From Psychrosphaera haliotis (lineage in GTDB: Bacteria; Pseudomonadota; Gammaproteobacteria; Enterobacterales; Alteromonadaceae): a stretch of 64,000 nucleotides of DNA. Positions within the stretch are counted from its first letter, which is position 1, and every line of letters begins with the position of its first letter. A program made the translations under genes and the position numbers. Where the stretch lies: assembly GCF_039523615.1 (NCBI RefSeq), contig NZ_BAAAFQ010000004.1:902520-966519 (forward strand), written 5' to 3'. The notes beneath the pieces were generated by a model. The model saw only the letters and a list, made by a program, of their open reading frames with translations. It had not been told where the DNA came from and made no database searches. Below, one piece after another: positions 45,849-56,070 of the stretch.

Positions 45849-48641
45849 TTACTCTAAGGCAGCTAAGAGCTCTTTTGCCTCAGTTTGCCAGCGTTCATTT
45901 TCCGCATTATCTATAGCAAAACGTAACTCTCGCTTCGCTTCATTTTTTCTATTTAACTTAAATAACGTATTTGCTAAATGATAACGAATCGTAGGGTTCG
46001 ATGAATCCATTGCATAAGCATTTCGCAACGTTTGTAATGACTCATCATATCGGCCTAGTTGAAAATAAACCCATCCCATAGTGTCAATAATAGCTGGATT
46101 TTCACTGTTAATTGCCATCGACTGTTTTGAAAACTCTAACGCTTTAGTTGCGTCAGTTCCAACATAAATATTGGCGAGGTTATTTATCAAATTCGCGTCT
46201 TTAGCAAAACCTGGGTTTTGTAATAATTGCTGATAGATAGGTAAAGCCATGTCGTACTGATACTGATTCATGTAATGATCTGCTAACAATCTTTGACGCC
46301 ACACATCATTTTCATATTCATTAGCCAGCGACTCTAACTTGCTTGTTACTTTTTCAACGTTCACACCTTGGTTTGCGAGTTGATATAAATTCATCAACGC
46401 AATATTAAATTGAGGATCAATTTCTAATACCTGCCAATAAGAATTAAAAGCTTCGGGAAGTCTGTCTCTAGACATATGAACATCGCCCATCAATAGCAGA
46501 ACGTTAGCTTCTTTTGGAAGTTGCGCCAACAATGAAGCCGCTATTTTTTCACCTTTGCTCAGTTGCCCTTGGGCCATCAACAAACGAGCATCTTCAATTT
46601 TAACTCGCAAATTACTCGGTATGAGTTTCTTTAATTTCGCCAAGGTTTTGCTTGCTGCATCATAATCCTTGATGCCACGCTGAAGCCTTGCTATTTGAAA
46701 TAACATTGGCGCATTGTTTTCTGCTAAGCCAAACAATATTCCTAGCTGATATTTTGCCTCAGACACTCTATCCAATTTTGTTAATATATTTACATATTTA
46801 AATAGGTAACCTGCGTTATACAAGTCCATTTCTGTTAGGTGCTTTATTATACGTAGTGCTTCTTGGTAATCGTTTTGCGCAATGAATATATCGAGTAATA
46901 ACTCCTTACTCTTCGCCCCTGACGCTTGCATCGATATCGTTTCTAAGATGGGAATAGCCAACTCATAATTACCCTGTAGATAATAAGTTTGAGCAAGCAT
47001 TAGTTTTACGTCTTCGTTAAGTGGTTGCTGTTCGTTTAGATTCCTAAGCAAAGAAAGTGCAAGCTCTAGCTTATTTTGCATTTTTAGTGCCGTTGCTAGG
47101 TTAAATTTAGCTTCAAAAAAGTTCGGGTTTGATTCGAGAATACGCTCGGCTAGCGACTGCGCAGCTACCGCTTCTTTCTTTTTAATTAATACGGCTACTT
47201 TGAAGTTTAAAAGATTTTTATTTTCCGGTGCTTCAGCCAATAACTCTGTAATTATTTGCTCGGCTCCAGCAATATCACCGCTTTGTAAATCCATCAACCC
47301 TTTGGATAACAGTAACTTGGTTTTATTGCCCGCCCCTGTCGGATTCATTTTTTGCAAGAGCTTATTAGCTTCTAAAACACGACCTGCCTTTCTCAAAATA
47401 TTAACGAGCTTTAAGGTAACATCTACATTGTCTGGGTACTCATCTTGCATTTTATAAAGCAATCGCTCAGCATCAAAACGCTTACCGTTAATGCCATATA
47501 AATCCACTAACTTTAAAGCTAGGCTCTCATCTTTGAGCACATTACTCTCGTACCGTGAAAGCAAAATTTCTGCGTCTTGGCTGTTGCCGTCTCTTATATA
47601 AATGTCTGACAGCATGGACAATGCTTTTGTATCATTTGGCACTACTGCTAAATAACGAGTTAAATCTTTAGAGGCTTGCTCCATATTACCTAGCAAATAA
47701 GAAGAAATAGCCGTAACGAATATCAGCGAAGGATCGTTTGCATATTGCTCTTCTTCCAGTAATGACGTGGTGTTTGATAACGCTTCCAGCATTTGTCCAG
47801 ACTGTTTGTCTTGCTTATCAATAGAAAGCAACCAACTAGACATTAGCATGATATGGGGATCGTTCGGGGTCTCTGTTAATATTTCATCTACTAAACTTTT
47901 AGCCTTATCGATTTGGTCGGTTTGTATGTAAGCCTGAACCAAAGAACGCTTTACAACAGGGTCCGTTGATAACTGCTCAAGCGCAGTTTGATAATACTCA
48001 ATTGCTTTAGGCCAATTGTTTTTAAACCCTTCTATCTGACCAAGTAAATGTAAGGTTCTGTGATCTTGAGAAGCCTTACCCAATGCCTCTAATGCTAATC
48101 TCTCTGCTTCATCTAGATTGCCTTGCCAAAGTTCAAAAGAAGCGTAACTATTTAACACCCTTAAGTTATTTTTAGATAACGTTAATGCTTCTTCATAAGC
48201 GGTTCGGGCAAGTTCAGTAAGGTTTAGATTTTGATAGGCGACCGCTTTAGCTAACAAATAGTCATACTTGCCTGTTTTAGATAAACGGTGACCGTTGGCA
48301 ATATTTAATACATCTTTGTAACGTTTAGAGAAATTCAATGCTGACGCATAGTCAGCAATAATAAGGTTGATATCTGCATTATAAAGTAACGCTTCTTCAA
48401 ACTCTTTTATTGCTTGTGGGAACAAAGCTTTATGTAAAAGGATTTTACCCATTAATATTTTTGATGGAAGGTTTCTTGGTTGCTGCTCTAGTGCATTCTT
48501 CAAATAAATATAGCTAGCTTCATAATTACCATCATTAAATGCTTGTACAGCTTGCTCATAAAAACTATTGGCTGATAGTGCCTTTGGAGCAAAGCTTAAG
48601 GAAGTAGCGGCGATTATGATTAATAGAAATCTACAAAACAT
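45849..48641 (-). CDS. Exported TPR-repeat protein, PrsT-like (PEP-CTERM system)
   Basis: A 930-aa protein with a signal peptide (cleavage near ALSA/NS) and TPR-type helix pairs from about residue 28 to the C-terminus, at least fifteen by eye. Length and architecture fit PrsT, the TPR protein linked to PEP-CTERM/exosortase export in many gammaproteobacteria. PrsT is often a lipoprotein; I do not see a lipobox Cys here, so it may be periplasmic. The adjacent gene encodes a PEP-CTERM substrate, which supports the assignment. No exosortase is in the window. Confidence 0.72.
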   Translation of the reverse strand: MFCRFLLIIIAATSLSFAPKALSANSFYEQAVQAFNDGNYEASYIYLKNALEQQPRNLPSKILMGKILLHKALFPQAIKEFEEALLYNADINLIIADYASALNFSKRYKDVLNIANGHRLSKTGKYDYLLAKAVAYQNLNLTELARTAYEEALTLSKNNLRVLNSYASFELWQGNLDEAERLALEALGKASQDHRTLHLLGQIEGFKNNWPKAIEYYQTALEQLSTDPVVKRSLVQAYIQTDQIDKAKSLVDEILTETPNDPHIMLMSSWLLSIDKQDKQSGQMLEALSNTTSLLEEEQYANDPSLIFVTAISSYLLGNMEQASKDLTRYLAVVPNDTKALSMLSDIYIRDGNSQDAEILLSRYESNVLKDESLALKLVDLYGINGKRFDAERLLYKMQDEYPDNVDVTLKLVNILRKAGRVLEANKLLQKMNPTGAGNKTKLLLSKGLMDLQSGDIAGAEQIITELLAEAPENKNLLNFKVAVLIKKKEAVAAQSLAERILESNPNFFEAKFNLATALKMQNKLELALSLLRNLNEQQPLNEDVKLMLAQTYYLQGNYELAIPILETISMQASGAKSKELLLDIFIAQNDYQEALRIIKHLTEMDLYNAGYLFKYVNILTKLDRVSEAKYQLGILFGLAENNAPMLFQIARLQRGIKDYDAASKTLAKLKKLIPSNLRVKIEDARLLMAQGQLSKGEKIAASLLAQLPKEANVLLLMGDVHMSRDRLPEAFNSYWQVLEIDPQFNIALMNLYQLANQGVNVEKVTSKLESLANEYENDVWRQRLLADHYMNQYQYDMALPIYQQLLQNPGFAKDANLINNLANIYVGTDATKALEFSKQSMAINSENPAIIDTMGWVYFQLGRYDESLQTLRNAYAMDSSNPTIRYHLANTLFKLNRKNEAKRELRFAIDNAENERWQTEAKELLAALE

Positions 48642-48675
48642 GAGAAGACCTGTAACAAGAGAGATAATAAGGAAT

Positions 48676-48710
48676 TAAAAACAAAAAAGATGGCAAAAGC
48701 CACCTTTTTT
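48676..48710 (-). terminator. Terminator after the PEP-CTERM gene
   Basis: On the minus strand AAAGGTGGC and GCCATCTTT pair with one mismatch around TTTT, followed by TTTGTTTTT. It lies between the PEP-CTERM gene and the PrsT-like gene, so the two probably have separate transcripts. Confidence 0.65.
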
Positions 48711-48737
48711 AAGGATTAAATTTTAAAGAAATTGGTG

Positions 48738-49607
48738 TTAAACGTTTAGTTTAAACTGGCCTTGTTTCTTTCTGTTTCTATACATTAAACCTAAACCTAC
48801 TGCAAACAAAGCGATAGATGTTGGCTCTGGTACGTCTACTACAGCATCAGAACCAGAGGCTAATTTAGCTGTAACACCCAACAGTTTGAAAGAATCATAG
48901 TCGCAGTTCGCCATTTCATTATATAGGCCAACTAACCAATGTTGAGATTCACCTGTAACGCCGTTTAATGCGTAATACTGGTCAACACCATTATTACTGT
49001 TTGCTTGAGGTGTAGTATTTTTATACATGTCAGCCAACGAGTAAATATCACTCCAAGCCGCACCACTACCCATCGCATTTCTTTGCGTATTGCTGATTGC
49101 TACTACGCCAAAGTCCAATGTGTCATTACCATTGCCATGCGTGTTCTGCCAACCAATATTGATTTGCTCTAATGTAACCGTTTGGCTGAAAGACAATAAA
49201 ACCATGTCTTGATCAGACCATTGTGCACCCGCAGCACTGTAGTTATCAATTGCGTGCTCTGGGCTATTGCTTGAGCTTTCATCGTTGTTTACTACACCAA
49301 ATCCGCTGTTTCCACCCCAGTAGTAAAGCTCAGCCGACACAACGTTGCCATCATATCTATCTGTATCTGAACTATTCGTGTCTATAGGCGCTGAGTCAGA
49401 CCAAGCTGTCATTGTCATTGCAATGCCATTGTTTGTCATTGCAATAGAGTGGTAATCACTGCCTGAGCTCAAATTTGTACCTGCAACTAGAACATCAGTT
49501 TCAGAGTTAAAGTCTGAATTATTGAATGTCCAAGTTGTACTTGTAGGGCTTGCGCTTGCCGAAGCAACAAAAGCCAATGCCGTAATGGCAGTAATTATTT
49601 TCAACAT
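48738..49607 (-). CDS. PEP-CTERM surface protein
   Basis: A secreted protein (289 aa) with a signal peptide (to ASASA) and a C-terminal sorting tail: VPEPTSIALFAVGLGLMYRN then basic RKKQG. Exosortase removes this tail and sends the protein to the surface. The body has an Asn/Ser/Asp-rich beta pattern with NNSDFNSETDV near the N-terminus. Its make-up recalls exosortase-dependent surface protein XDP1, but I cannot confirm that. Ten residues follow the basic cluster, a little longer than usual. Confidence 0.85.
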   Translation of the reverse strand: MLKIITAITALAFVASASASPTSTTWTFNNSDFNSETDVLVAGTNLSSGSDYHSIAMTNNGIAMTMTAWSDSAPIDTNSSDTDRYDGNVVSAELYYWGGNSGFGVVNNDESSSNSPEHAIDNYSAAGAQWSDQDMVLLSFSQTVTLEQINIGWQNTHGNGNDTLDFGVVAISNTQRNAMGSGAAWSDIYSLADMYKNTTPQANSNNGVDQYYALNGVTGESQHWLVGLYNEMANCDYDSFKLLGVTAKLASGSDAVVDVPEPTSIALFAVGLGLMYRNRKKQGQFKLNV

Positions 49608-49910
49608 AACTTCTTCCGTTAAAGCCCGATAGTATCGAACTAATAAAAAAATACTTTTCCTAATAACCTTGATGCAGCAATCATCAGACCAGTTTGCAAA
49701 CCCTTGTTTTTAAAGTGATTACAAGCGCAATTTATAAAAAGTGTAAAATAACGTGACAGCTACGGGTCGCATTTTAACCGGATGGAGCATTTTTGACCAG
49801 ATTTAATTTAAACTATTATTGATCGCGTTGTTCATTTTATTCATACAGTGTTTTATTTACGCGTTGGCCGGTTTAGTGTCATACTGTCTGATCTGATAAA
49901 TAGGTAAGAA
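49608..49910. other. Divergent intergenic region, PEP-CTERM gene / uvrA
   Basis: This 303-base region must carry divergent promoters. GGAAGAAG precedes the PEP-CTERM start on the minus strand. I looked for a LexA operator before uvrA: CATACTGTCTGAT (near 49880) and TTCATACAGTG (near 49845) each contain a half site, but neither has a proper CTGT-N8-ACAG. No small gene is evident. Confidence 0.5.
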
Positions 49911-49916
49911 GTGAAT

Positions 49917-52736
49917 ATGGACAAGATTGAAGTTCGTGGTGCCCGTACCCACAATTTGAAAAACATAGATATTGAGATCCCTCGCGATAAACTTATTGTA
50001 ATCACTGGCCTGTCAGGCTCAGGTAAATCCTCACTTGCATTTGATACTCTCTATGCCGAAGGTCAGCGCAGGTACGTTGAATCGCTTTCAGCGTATGCTC
50101 GTCAGTTTCTATCACTCATGGAAAAACCTGATGTTGATCATATTGAAGGGCTTTCCCCAGCAATTTCTATTGAACAAAAGTCTACATCACATAATCCACG
50201 TTCTACCGTTGGTACTATTACTGAAATTTATGATTACCTTCGTCTCCTTTATGCGCGAGTAGGTACACCAACTTGCCCAACGCATGGCGAACCACTTGAA
50301 GCACAAACCGTATCCCAAATGGTCGACCGTGTTTTAGCGTTGCCAGAGAGCTCAAAAATCATGATCCTTGCTCCGGTTGTAAGAGACCGTAAAGGTGAGC
50401 ACGTTAAAACTCTCGAAAATTTATCTGCTCAAGGTTTTATCAGGGCCAGAATTGATGGCGAGGTTTGTGATTTATCAGATCCTCCAGAATTAGAGCTTCA
50501 CAAAAAGCATACTATTGAAGTGGTTGTGGACCGCTTAAAAGTTCGTGAAGATATCCAGCAGCGTCTTGCTGAGTCAATTGAGACTTCGTTAGATTTAAGT
50601 GGCGGTATTGTTAATGTTGCCTTTATGGAAGGTGATCATGAGCCGTTAACTTTTAGCGCAAACTTTGCCTGTCCAGTTTGTGGTTATTCAATGCAAGAGT
50701 TAGAACCTAGACTTTTCTCGTTTAACAATCCAGCAGGGGCGTGTTCAACATGTGATGGCTTAGGCGTTAAACAATATTTTGATTCAGATAAAGTCATAAT
50801 AAACAATGAATTGAGTTTGACCGGCGGCGCGATTAGAGGCTGGGATAAACGCAATTTCTATTATTTCCAAATGCTTAAGTCCCTGGCAGAGCATTACGAC
50901 ATTGATTTAAGTCAGCCATTTAACGACTTACCAGCAGAGCACCGTCACGTTATTTTAAATGGTAGCGGTAAGCAAAGTATTGAATTCAAATACATGAATG
51001 ACCGTGGCGACGTAGTGGTTCGAAACCATCCATTTGAAGGTATCTTGCCTAACATGGAGCGCCGTTACAAAGAGACTGAATCAAACACAGTAAGAGAAGA
51101 GCTAACCAAGTATATTAGCACTCAACCTTGCCCTAGCTGTGATGGTAGTCGTCTTCGTGAAGAAGCTCGTCACGTTTTTGTGACAAACACCAATTTGCCA
51201 ACTATCACACAAATGTCTATTGGTGAAGCTAGCCAGTTTTTTGAAGACTTAAACCTAAGTGGCCAAAAAGCACAAATAGCAGAAAAAATTCTAAAAGAAA
51301 TTCGTGAACGATTAGGTTTCCTAGTGAATGTAGGATTAACCTATTTATCACTTTCTCGAAGCGCCGAAACATTATCTGGCGGCGAAGCCCAACGAATTCG
51401 CCTAGCTAGCCAAATTGGTGCTGGTTTAGTTGGTGTTATGTACGTTCTAGATGAGCCGTCGATTGGCCTCCACCAGCGTGACAATGACCGTCTATTACAA
51501 ACTCTTATTCACTTAAGGGATTTAGGTAATACTGTTATTGTTGTAGAGCATGACGAAGATGCAATAAGAGCGGCGGATTACGTAATCGATATTGGCCCAG
51601 GAGCTGGTGTACATGGTGGTGAAATCATTGCCAAAGGTACGCCTGACGAAGTTAAGAACAATCCAAATTCAGTGACAGGGCAATTCCTATCAGGCGTTCG
51701 TCAAATTGCTGTACCTAAACAACGTGTACCAGTGACAGACCAATGGTTGTCTTTAAAAGGCGCGACAGGTAATAACTTACAAGATGTATCAATAGATATT
51801 CCTATTGGATTAATGACCTGTGTGACTGGTGTATCAGGCTCAGGTAAATCTACACTTATTAATGGTACTTTATTCCCAATTGCTCACCGTGAGTTAAACA
51901 AGGCCACTCTATCGGAGCCAGCTCCATATAAAGAAATTACTGGTATTGAGTTGCTTGATAAGGTTATTGATATTGACCAAAGTCCAATTGGTCGAACGCC
52001 TCGCTCAAACCCAGCAACTTACACTGGCATATTTACCAATATCCGTGATTTGTTTGCTGGTACTCAAGAAGCTCGAGCTAGGGGTTATAAAGCCGGTCGA
52101 TTTAGTTTTAATGTGAAAGGCGGCAGATGTGAAGCTTGCCAAGGTGACGGCTTAATCAAAGTTGAAATGCACTTCTTACCAGACGTTTACGTTCCTTGTG
52201 ATGTTTGTGGTAGTAAACGTTATAACCGTGAAACGTTAGAAGTTATGTATAAAGGCAAAAACATTAATCAAGTTCTTGAAATGACGGTAGAAGATGCTCG
52301 AGAGTTTTTTGACGCTATTCCTGCTATTTCAAGAAAGCTACAAACACTAATGGATGTTGGTCTGAGTTATATAAGGCTTGGTCAATCGGCAACAACGTTA
52401 TCGGGCGGTGAGGCTCAACGGGTTAAACTTGCAAAAGAACTATCTAAACGCGATACCGGCCAAACGCTCTATATTCTAGATGAGCCTACAACAGGCCTTC
52501 ACTTCCATGATATTGAGCAACTGCTGACGGTTATCCACCGTCTTCGTGATCATGGCAATACTATTGTGATCATTGAGCATAACTTAGATGTGGTTAAAAC
52601 CGCTGACTATATTATTGACTTAGGGCCTGAAGGTGGTTCTGGCGGCGGAACTATCGTTGCAGCAGGAACACCAGAAGAAGTTTGTGAAGTAAAAGAGTCT
52701 TTCACTGCTAAATATCTAAAACCGCTTATTAGCTAA
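49917..52736 (+). CDS. uvrA: Excinuclease ABC subunit UvrA
   Basis: UvrA recognises bulky DNA damage in nucleotide excision repair. Two ABC ATPase halves: Walker A GLSGSGKSSLAF (about 31-42) and GVSGSGKSTLING (about 640-652), ABC signatures LSGGEAQRI and LSGGEAQRV, and two zinc modules (CPVCGYSMQ and CDVCGSKRY). ATG 49917 matches E. coli UvrA (MDKIEVRGARTHNLKN) and gives 939 aa. An in-frame GTG at 49911 has AGG six bases upstream and could be used as well. A small AAAGG-CATA-CCTTT hairpin lies just past the stop. Confidence 0.97.
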   Translation: MDKIEVRGARTHNLKNIDIEIPRDKLIVITGLSGSGKSSLAFDTLYAEGQRRYVESLSAYARQFLSLMEKPDVDHIEGLSPAISIEQKSTSHNPRSTVGTITEIYDYLRLLYARVGTPTCPTHGEPLEAQTVSQMVDRVLALPESSKIMILAPVVRDRKGEHVKTLENLSAQGFIRARIDGEVCDLSDPPELELHKKHTIEVVVDRLKVREDIQQRLAESIETSLDLSGGIVNVAFMEGDHEPLTFSANFACPVCGYSMQELEPRLFSFNNPAGACSTCDGLGVKQYFDSDKVIINNELSLTGGAIRGWDKRNFYYFQMLKSLAEHYDIDLSQPFNDLPAEHRHVILNGSGKQSIEFKYMNDRGDVVVRNHPFEGILPNMERRYKETESNTVREELTKYISTQPCPSCDGSRLREEARHVFVTNTNLPTITQMSIGEASQFFEDLNLSGQKAQIAEKILKEIRERLGFLVNVGLTYLSLSRSAETLSGGEAQRIRLASQIGAGLVGVMYVLDEPSIGLHQRDNDRLLQTLIHLRDLGNTVIVVEHDEDAIRAADYVIDIGPGAGVHGGEIIAKGTPDEVKNNPNSVTGQFLSGVRQIAVPKQRVPVTDQWLSLKGATGNNLQDVSIDIPIGLMTCVTGVSGSGKSTLINGTLFPIAHRELNKATLSEPAPYKEITGIELLDKVIDIDQSPIGRTPRSNPATYTGIFTNIRDLFAGTQEARARGYKAGRFSFNVKGGRCEACQGDGLIKVEMHFLPDVYVPCDVCGSKRYNRETLEVMYKGKNINQVLEMTVEDAREFFDAIPAISRKLQTLMDVGLSYIRLGQSATTLSGGEAQRVKLAKELSKRDTGQTLYILDEPTTGLHFHDIEQLLTVIHRLRDHGNTIVIIEHNLDVVKTADYIIDLGPEGGSGGGTIVAAGTPEEVCEVKESFTAKYLKPLIS

Positions 52737-52758
52737 ATAAAGGCATACCTTTGTATTG

Positions 52759-54999
52759 TTAATTATGTTTGCTGTTGAACTCTCGTAAAAACACCTCGAG
52801 TTCATCAGCAGGCATAGGTTTAGCATGGTAATAACCTTGAGACTCATGACAGCCTAAACGTTTTACAAACTCTTGCTGCTCTTCAGTTTCAATACCCTCT
52901 GCTATTACCTCTAAGCCTAATTTTTGACCCAAATTAATAATACTCTCAGCCAAAATTCCATCACCTCCAAATCCAATATCTTTAATAAACTCACGGTCTA
53001 CTTTTAGTCGATTAATTGGTAGTTTGTGAAGATAGCTAAGTGATGAAAAGCCAGTTCCAAAGTCATCAATTGCTACTGTATAACCTAACCGACGTAACTT
53101 CTCTAGCGCGGTAATAACCACCGTTGTATCGTCCATAACCACACTTTCAGTAATTTCTAACTCAATATTTTTAGGATCAACATGGTACTTTTTGGTCACG
53201 CTTGCTACGGTTTCTACAAACATTGTATTTTTAAATTGGGGCATAGAAACATTGACTGCAATGCGATGATCTTTAAAACCTTGTTCCGTCATACGATTAA
53301 CCTGAATACAGGCTTGCTCCAAAACCCAGCTACCAATATCAACAATTAATCCGGTATATTCCGCAAGCGGGATAAAGGTGAGTGGCGAATGAAAACCACC
53401 GGTTCCATTTGGCCACCTAAGCAGGGCTTCCGCACCTATAATCTTGTTTTTTTGCAAATCCAATTGAGGCTGATACCACACCTGTAATTTTTGATCATAA
53501 AAATCATCTGTTAACTTTCGTATCATCTCTAAACGCCATGCTGTTTCGTCTTCCATTTCAGCAGCGTAATAGTTGGCCCTGTTTTGTACGTCTTTTTTAG
53601 CTCTATTTAAAGCAATATTTGTTTGCTTAATAATGGCTAAACCGCTTATTTTTCTATCGGGATTTTTTGTAATTCCTACACGAGCATTTATTGGTATAAG
53701 ATGCTCTCCCGCCTTTAACGGAAGATCAAACGACGCTAAAATTTTTTCCGACTCTAATGAGTTGCTTGAACCTATTAAACCAAAAACATCAGCAGCAACA
53801 CGATACACAGTGACGTTTTTATCTAACTGACTACAAAGACGTTCTGCAACACTCTGAAGTAAATAATTCCCTGAGTCTTGACCTAAACCGTCATTGATAT
53901 CAGAAAAATGTTCTATATCAACTAAGGCAACAACTTCACCACATGGTCCTAAATCGCCTATTTTATCTAACGTTTCTATAAATTTAGTTCTATTAGGTAA
54001 ATTGGTTAATCCATCTAAATAAGCAATGTCGCTTACTTGTTTTAACAGCAAAGAATTGTCTAGGTCGGAGGCAATGTTTGATGTGAAGGATTGAATTAAT
54101 TCTGGGCGAACAATGTTTGGGTAAGCATCAAATAAGATTAAAACACCTGAGCATGACTTTGAGGGAATGAATAAAATTAAATCGTTGCCCACTGTAAATG
54201 AGCTTTCGCTTAAGATTGCTTGTTTTAACTTTATAACAATTTCCTGTGGCAGTACTTCCTCATACAAACGGCCTTTAAAGGCGTACATCTCTTCAGTGCT
54301 GTATTCAATTTTATAACTAGATCTATCACTTACGAGTTTAGATTGATTCAATAGAAACACTCCAGGCCCACCCGACTTAAATAACTCTAGAGAGTTATGT
54401 ACTAAACAGCGGACAAAGGATGCAAAATTCTTCTGCGCAATAAGCGAACTGTTCATAACGGTTAGACGTTGAAGAAAGTCGCGAGCTTCACTTATGAGAC
54501 ATAATTGCTGATAAGAACGGATTGCTGCACACAAACTGGTATAAAGTTTACTGCGCGTTGTTTCTGTTTTCATAATGTAGTCATTAATTTCAAACTGACT
54601 AATTACTTTTTCTTCTGGCGCATAACCTGGTTGGCCAGTTCTTAAAATAATTCTTATATCACGTAAGCCCAAGTCCTCTCTAATCGACTTAACTAATACA
54701 AGTCCAGCATCATCACTTTCCATTACAACATCGAGGATAACCACAGCTACTTTTTCTTCAGTTTGCAATGCCTTGTATGCTTCTTCTGCCGAATAGGCGT
54801 GCAAAAACGACAGTGTTTTACCTGCTATTTTTACACCAGATAACGCCATCGTCGTTACTTGATGAATTTCAGGCTCATCATCAACAATGAGTACTTTCCA
54901 TGAATCTAGGTTTGCCTGTTCATTCCCATCTTCAACATCAGTAACTGACTGTCCCGAAAAAAGAAAACCTTCCTGTTGTATAACTTTTTGAGTTGGCAT
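52759..54999 (-). CDS. Receiver / degenerate GGDEF / EAL phosphodiesterase
   Basis: A two-component output protein. The receiver domain (about 30-160) has VLIVDDEPEIH and VVILDVVMES (phosphoacceptor Asp) and is followed by a DUF3369-like linker domain (about 170-310). In the GGDEF domain (about 320-460) the catalytic motif reads AADVF, so it should not make c-di-GMP. The EAL domain (about 490-735) keeps EALLRW, ELEITES, DDFGTGFSS, KVDREFI and EGIETEEQ, so it probably degrades c-di-GMP. I chose ATG 54999 (MPTQKV) over TTG 55008 because GAGGA is too close to the latter. Partner kinase not in the window. Confidence 0.9.
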   Translation of the reverse strand: MPTQKVIQQEGFLFSGQSVTDVEDGNEQANLDSWKVLIVDDEPEIHQVTTMALSGVKIAGKTLSFLHAYSAEEAYKALQTEEKVAVVILDVVMESDDAGLVLVKSIREDLGLRDIRIILRTGQPGYAPEEKVISQFEINDYIMKTETTRSKLYTSLCAAIRSYQQLCLISEARDFLQRLTVMNSSLIAQKNFASFVRCLVHNSLELFKSGGPGVFLLNQSKLVSDRSSYKIEYSTEEMYAFKGRLYEEVLPQEIVIKLKQAILSESSFTVGNDLILFIPSKSCSGVLILFDAYPNIVRPELIQSFTSNIASDLDNSLLLKQVSDIAYLDGLTNLPNRTKFIETLDKIGDLGPCGEVVALVDIEHFSDINDGLGQDSGNYLLQSVAERLCSQLDKNVTVYRVAADVFGLIGSSNSLESEKILASFDLPLKAGEHLIPINARVGITKNPDRKISGLAIIKQTNIALNRAKKDVQNRANYYAAEMEDETAWRLEMIRKLTDDFYDQKLQVWYQPQLDLQKNKIIGAEALLRWPNGTGGFHSPLTFIPLAEYTGLIVDIGSWVLEQACIQVNRMTEQGFKDHRIAVNVSMPQFKNTMFVETVASVTKKYHVDPKNIELEITESVVMDDTTVVITALEKLRRLGYTVAIDDFGTGFSSLSYLHKLPINRLKVDREFIKDIGFGGDGILAESIINLGQKLGLEVIAEGIETEEQQEFVKRLGCHESQGYYHAKPMPADELEVFLREFNSKHN

Positions 55000-55158
55000 T
55001 GACCGCAAACTTCCTCAACTATTTTTAAATACACAAATTAATCCAATCTAACTTAAGTGTAGAAACAAAAGTGATTTTTGCACGTAAACTTGAGGTATTT
55101 ATTGCCTTTACTTTGACATTCACTAAAGATTTAAAGAGTATGAGTAATTAGTTTCTAA

Positions 55159-56058
55159 GTGACCCTAAATAAAATGAATAACCCTGTTGACTCAAGAACC
55201 AAATATTTAAACCTCGTTAAGCAATTAACCGGCATCGATTTTGAAATTACGACCGATGAAGGTATAGATGAAAAAAGAGTGATAAATCATCTAAAAAATG
55301 ATGAGCAGGTATTAATTAGGGACGAAGATTCGACAATTAATCAGCGAATTAATAAGCGCAGCCAAATCAACGAAGCACGCCAGCAGTATAATTTAGAGCA
55401 AATTTTTAGCTTAGCGTTAGATCATGTTAAAGGGGACGTCTTAATAGACAAACTCGATTTAGATTGGGTAATGAAATTTACTAACCTTGCAAAGAACTGT
55501 TACACACCTAGCATGCACGAACTCTGGTCAAAAATCCTATCCGTAGAACTAGTTCAACAAGGGTCTTTTTCATACCGAAGTTTAAAAACACTTTCAGAAC
55601 TTGGCACCAAAGAAGCTAAAATATTTTATAAAGCGGTAAGGTTAATGTGTCGGTTTAACGACGAGAATTCAGGAAGATTATTAACTGGTTTATATAAAAA
55701 GCCCACTTTAATTAATATTTTTTCAAGCTCAGGTAAAGTCAGCCTTAACTTAAATCAATTTGGGCTCTCCTATACTCATTTAATTTCACTAGCTGAACTT
55801 GGGCTTATTCATCAACAAGAAATAGAGTCTGCCCCTTACAACTCAAAAGACACATTAAAGTTGAGTCAAAATAAGCAGTCTTTTGATGTGGTCGTTAAAC
55901 AAAAAGATGTGGTATTTACGTATTACAAACTGACGCCATCGGGCTATGAATTGAGTCGCCTAGTTAATCCACCAAACGATTCTGACTTTATAAATTATTT
56001 ACTAAGGGATTTTGGCGATCTACTTAACGGCAACTATGACGTTACCACTAAAGCATAA
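55159..56058 (+). CDS. TIGR03899/DUF2806-type protein
   Basis: A cytosolic protein of unknown function, 299 aa. It contains RSQINEARQQYNLEQIFSLA and the segment MHELWSKILSVELVQQGSFSYR, which I recognise from the TIGR03899 family (DUF2806 core) found in Vibrio and Shewanella. The frame starts with GTG at 55159; ATG at 55174 (MNNPVDSRTK) is an alternative, neither with a strong ribosome site. It is divergent from the EAL-protein gene across a 150-base gap. Confidence 0.72.
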   Translation: MTLNKMNNPVDSRTKYLNLVKQLTGIDFEITTDEGIDEKRVINHLKNDEQVLIRDEDSTINQRINKRSQINEARQQYNLEQIFSLALDHVKGDVLIDKLDLDWVMKFTNLAKNCYTPSMHELWSKILSVELVQQGSFSYRSLKTLSELGTKEAKIFYKAVRLMCRFNDENSGRLLTGLYKKPTLINIFSSSGKVSLNLNQFGLSYTHLISLAELGLIHQQEIESAPYNSKDTLKLSQNKQSFDVVVKQKDVVFTYYKLTPSGYELSRLVNPPNDSDFINYLLRDFGDLLNGNYDVTTKA

Positions 56059-56070
56059 TATCGAAGTCGT

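Noticed and set aside
49840..49905. LexA operator in front of uvrA
   Set aside because: Half sites are present, but no CTGT-N8-ACAG palindrome; the closest candidate matches only one arm.
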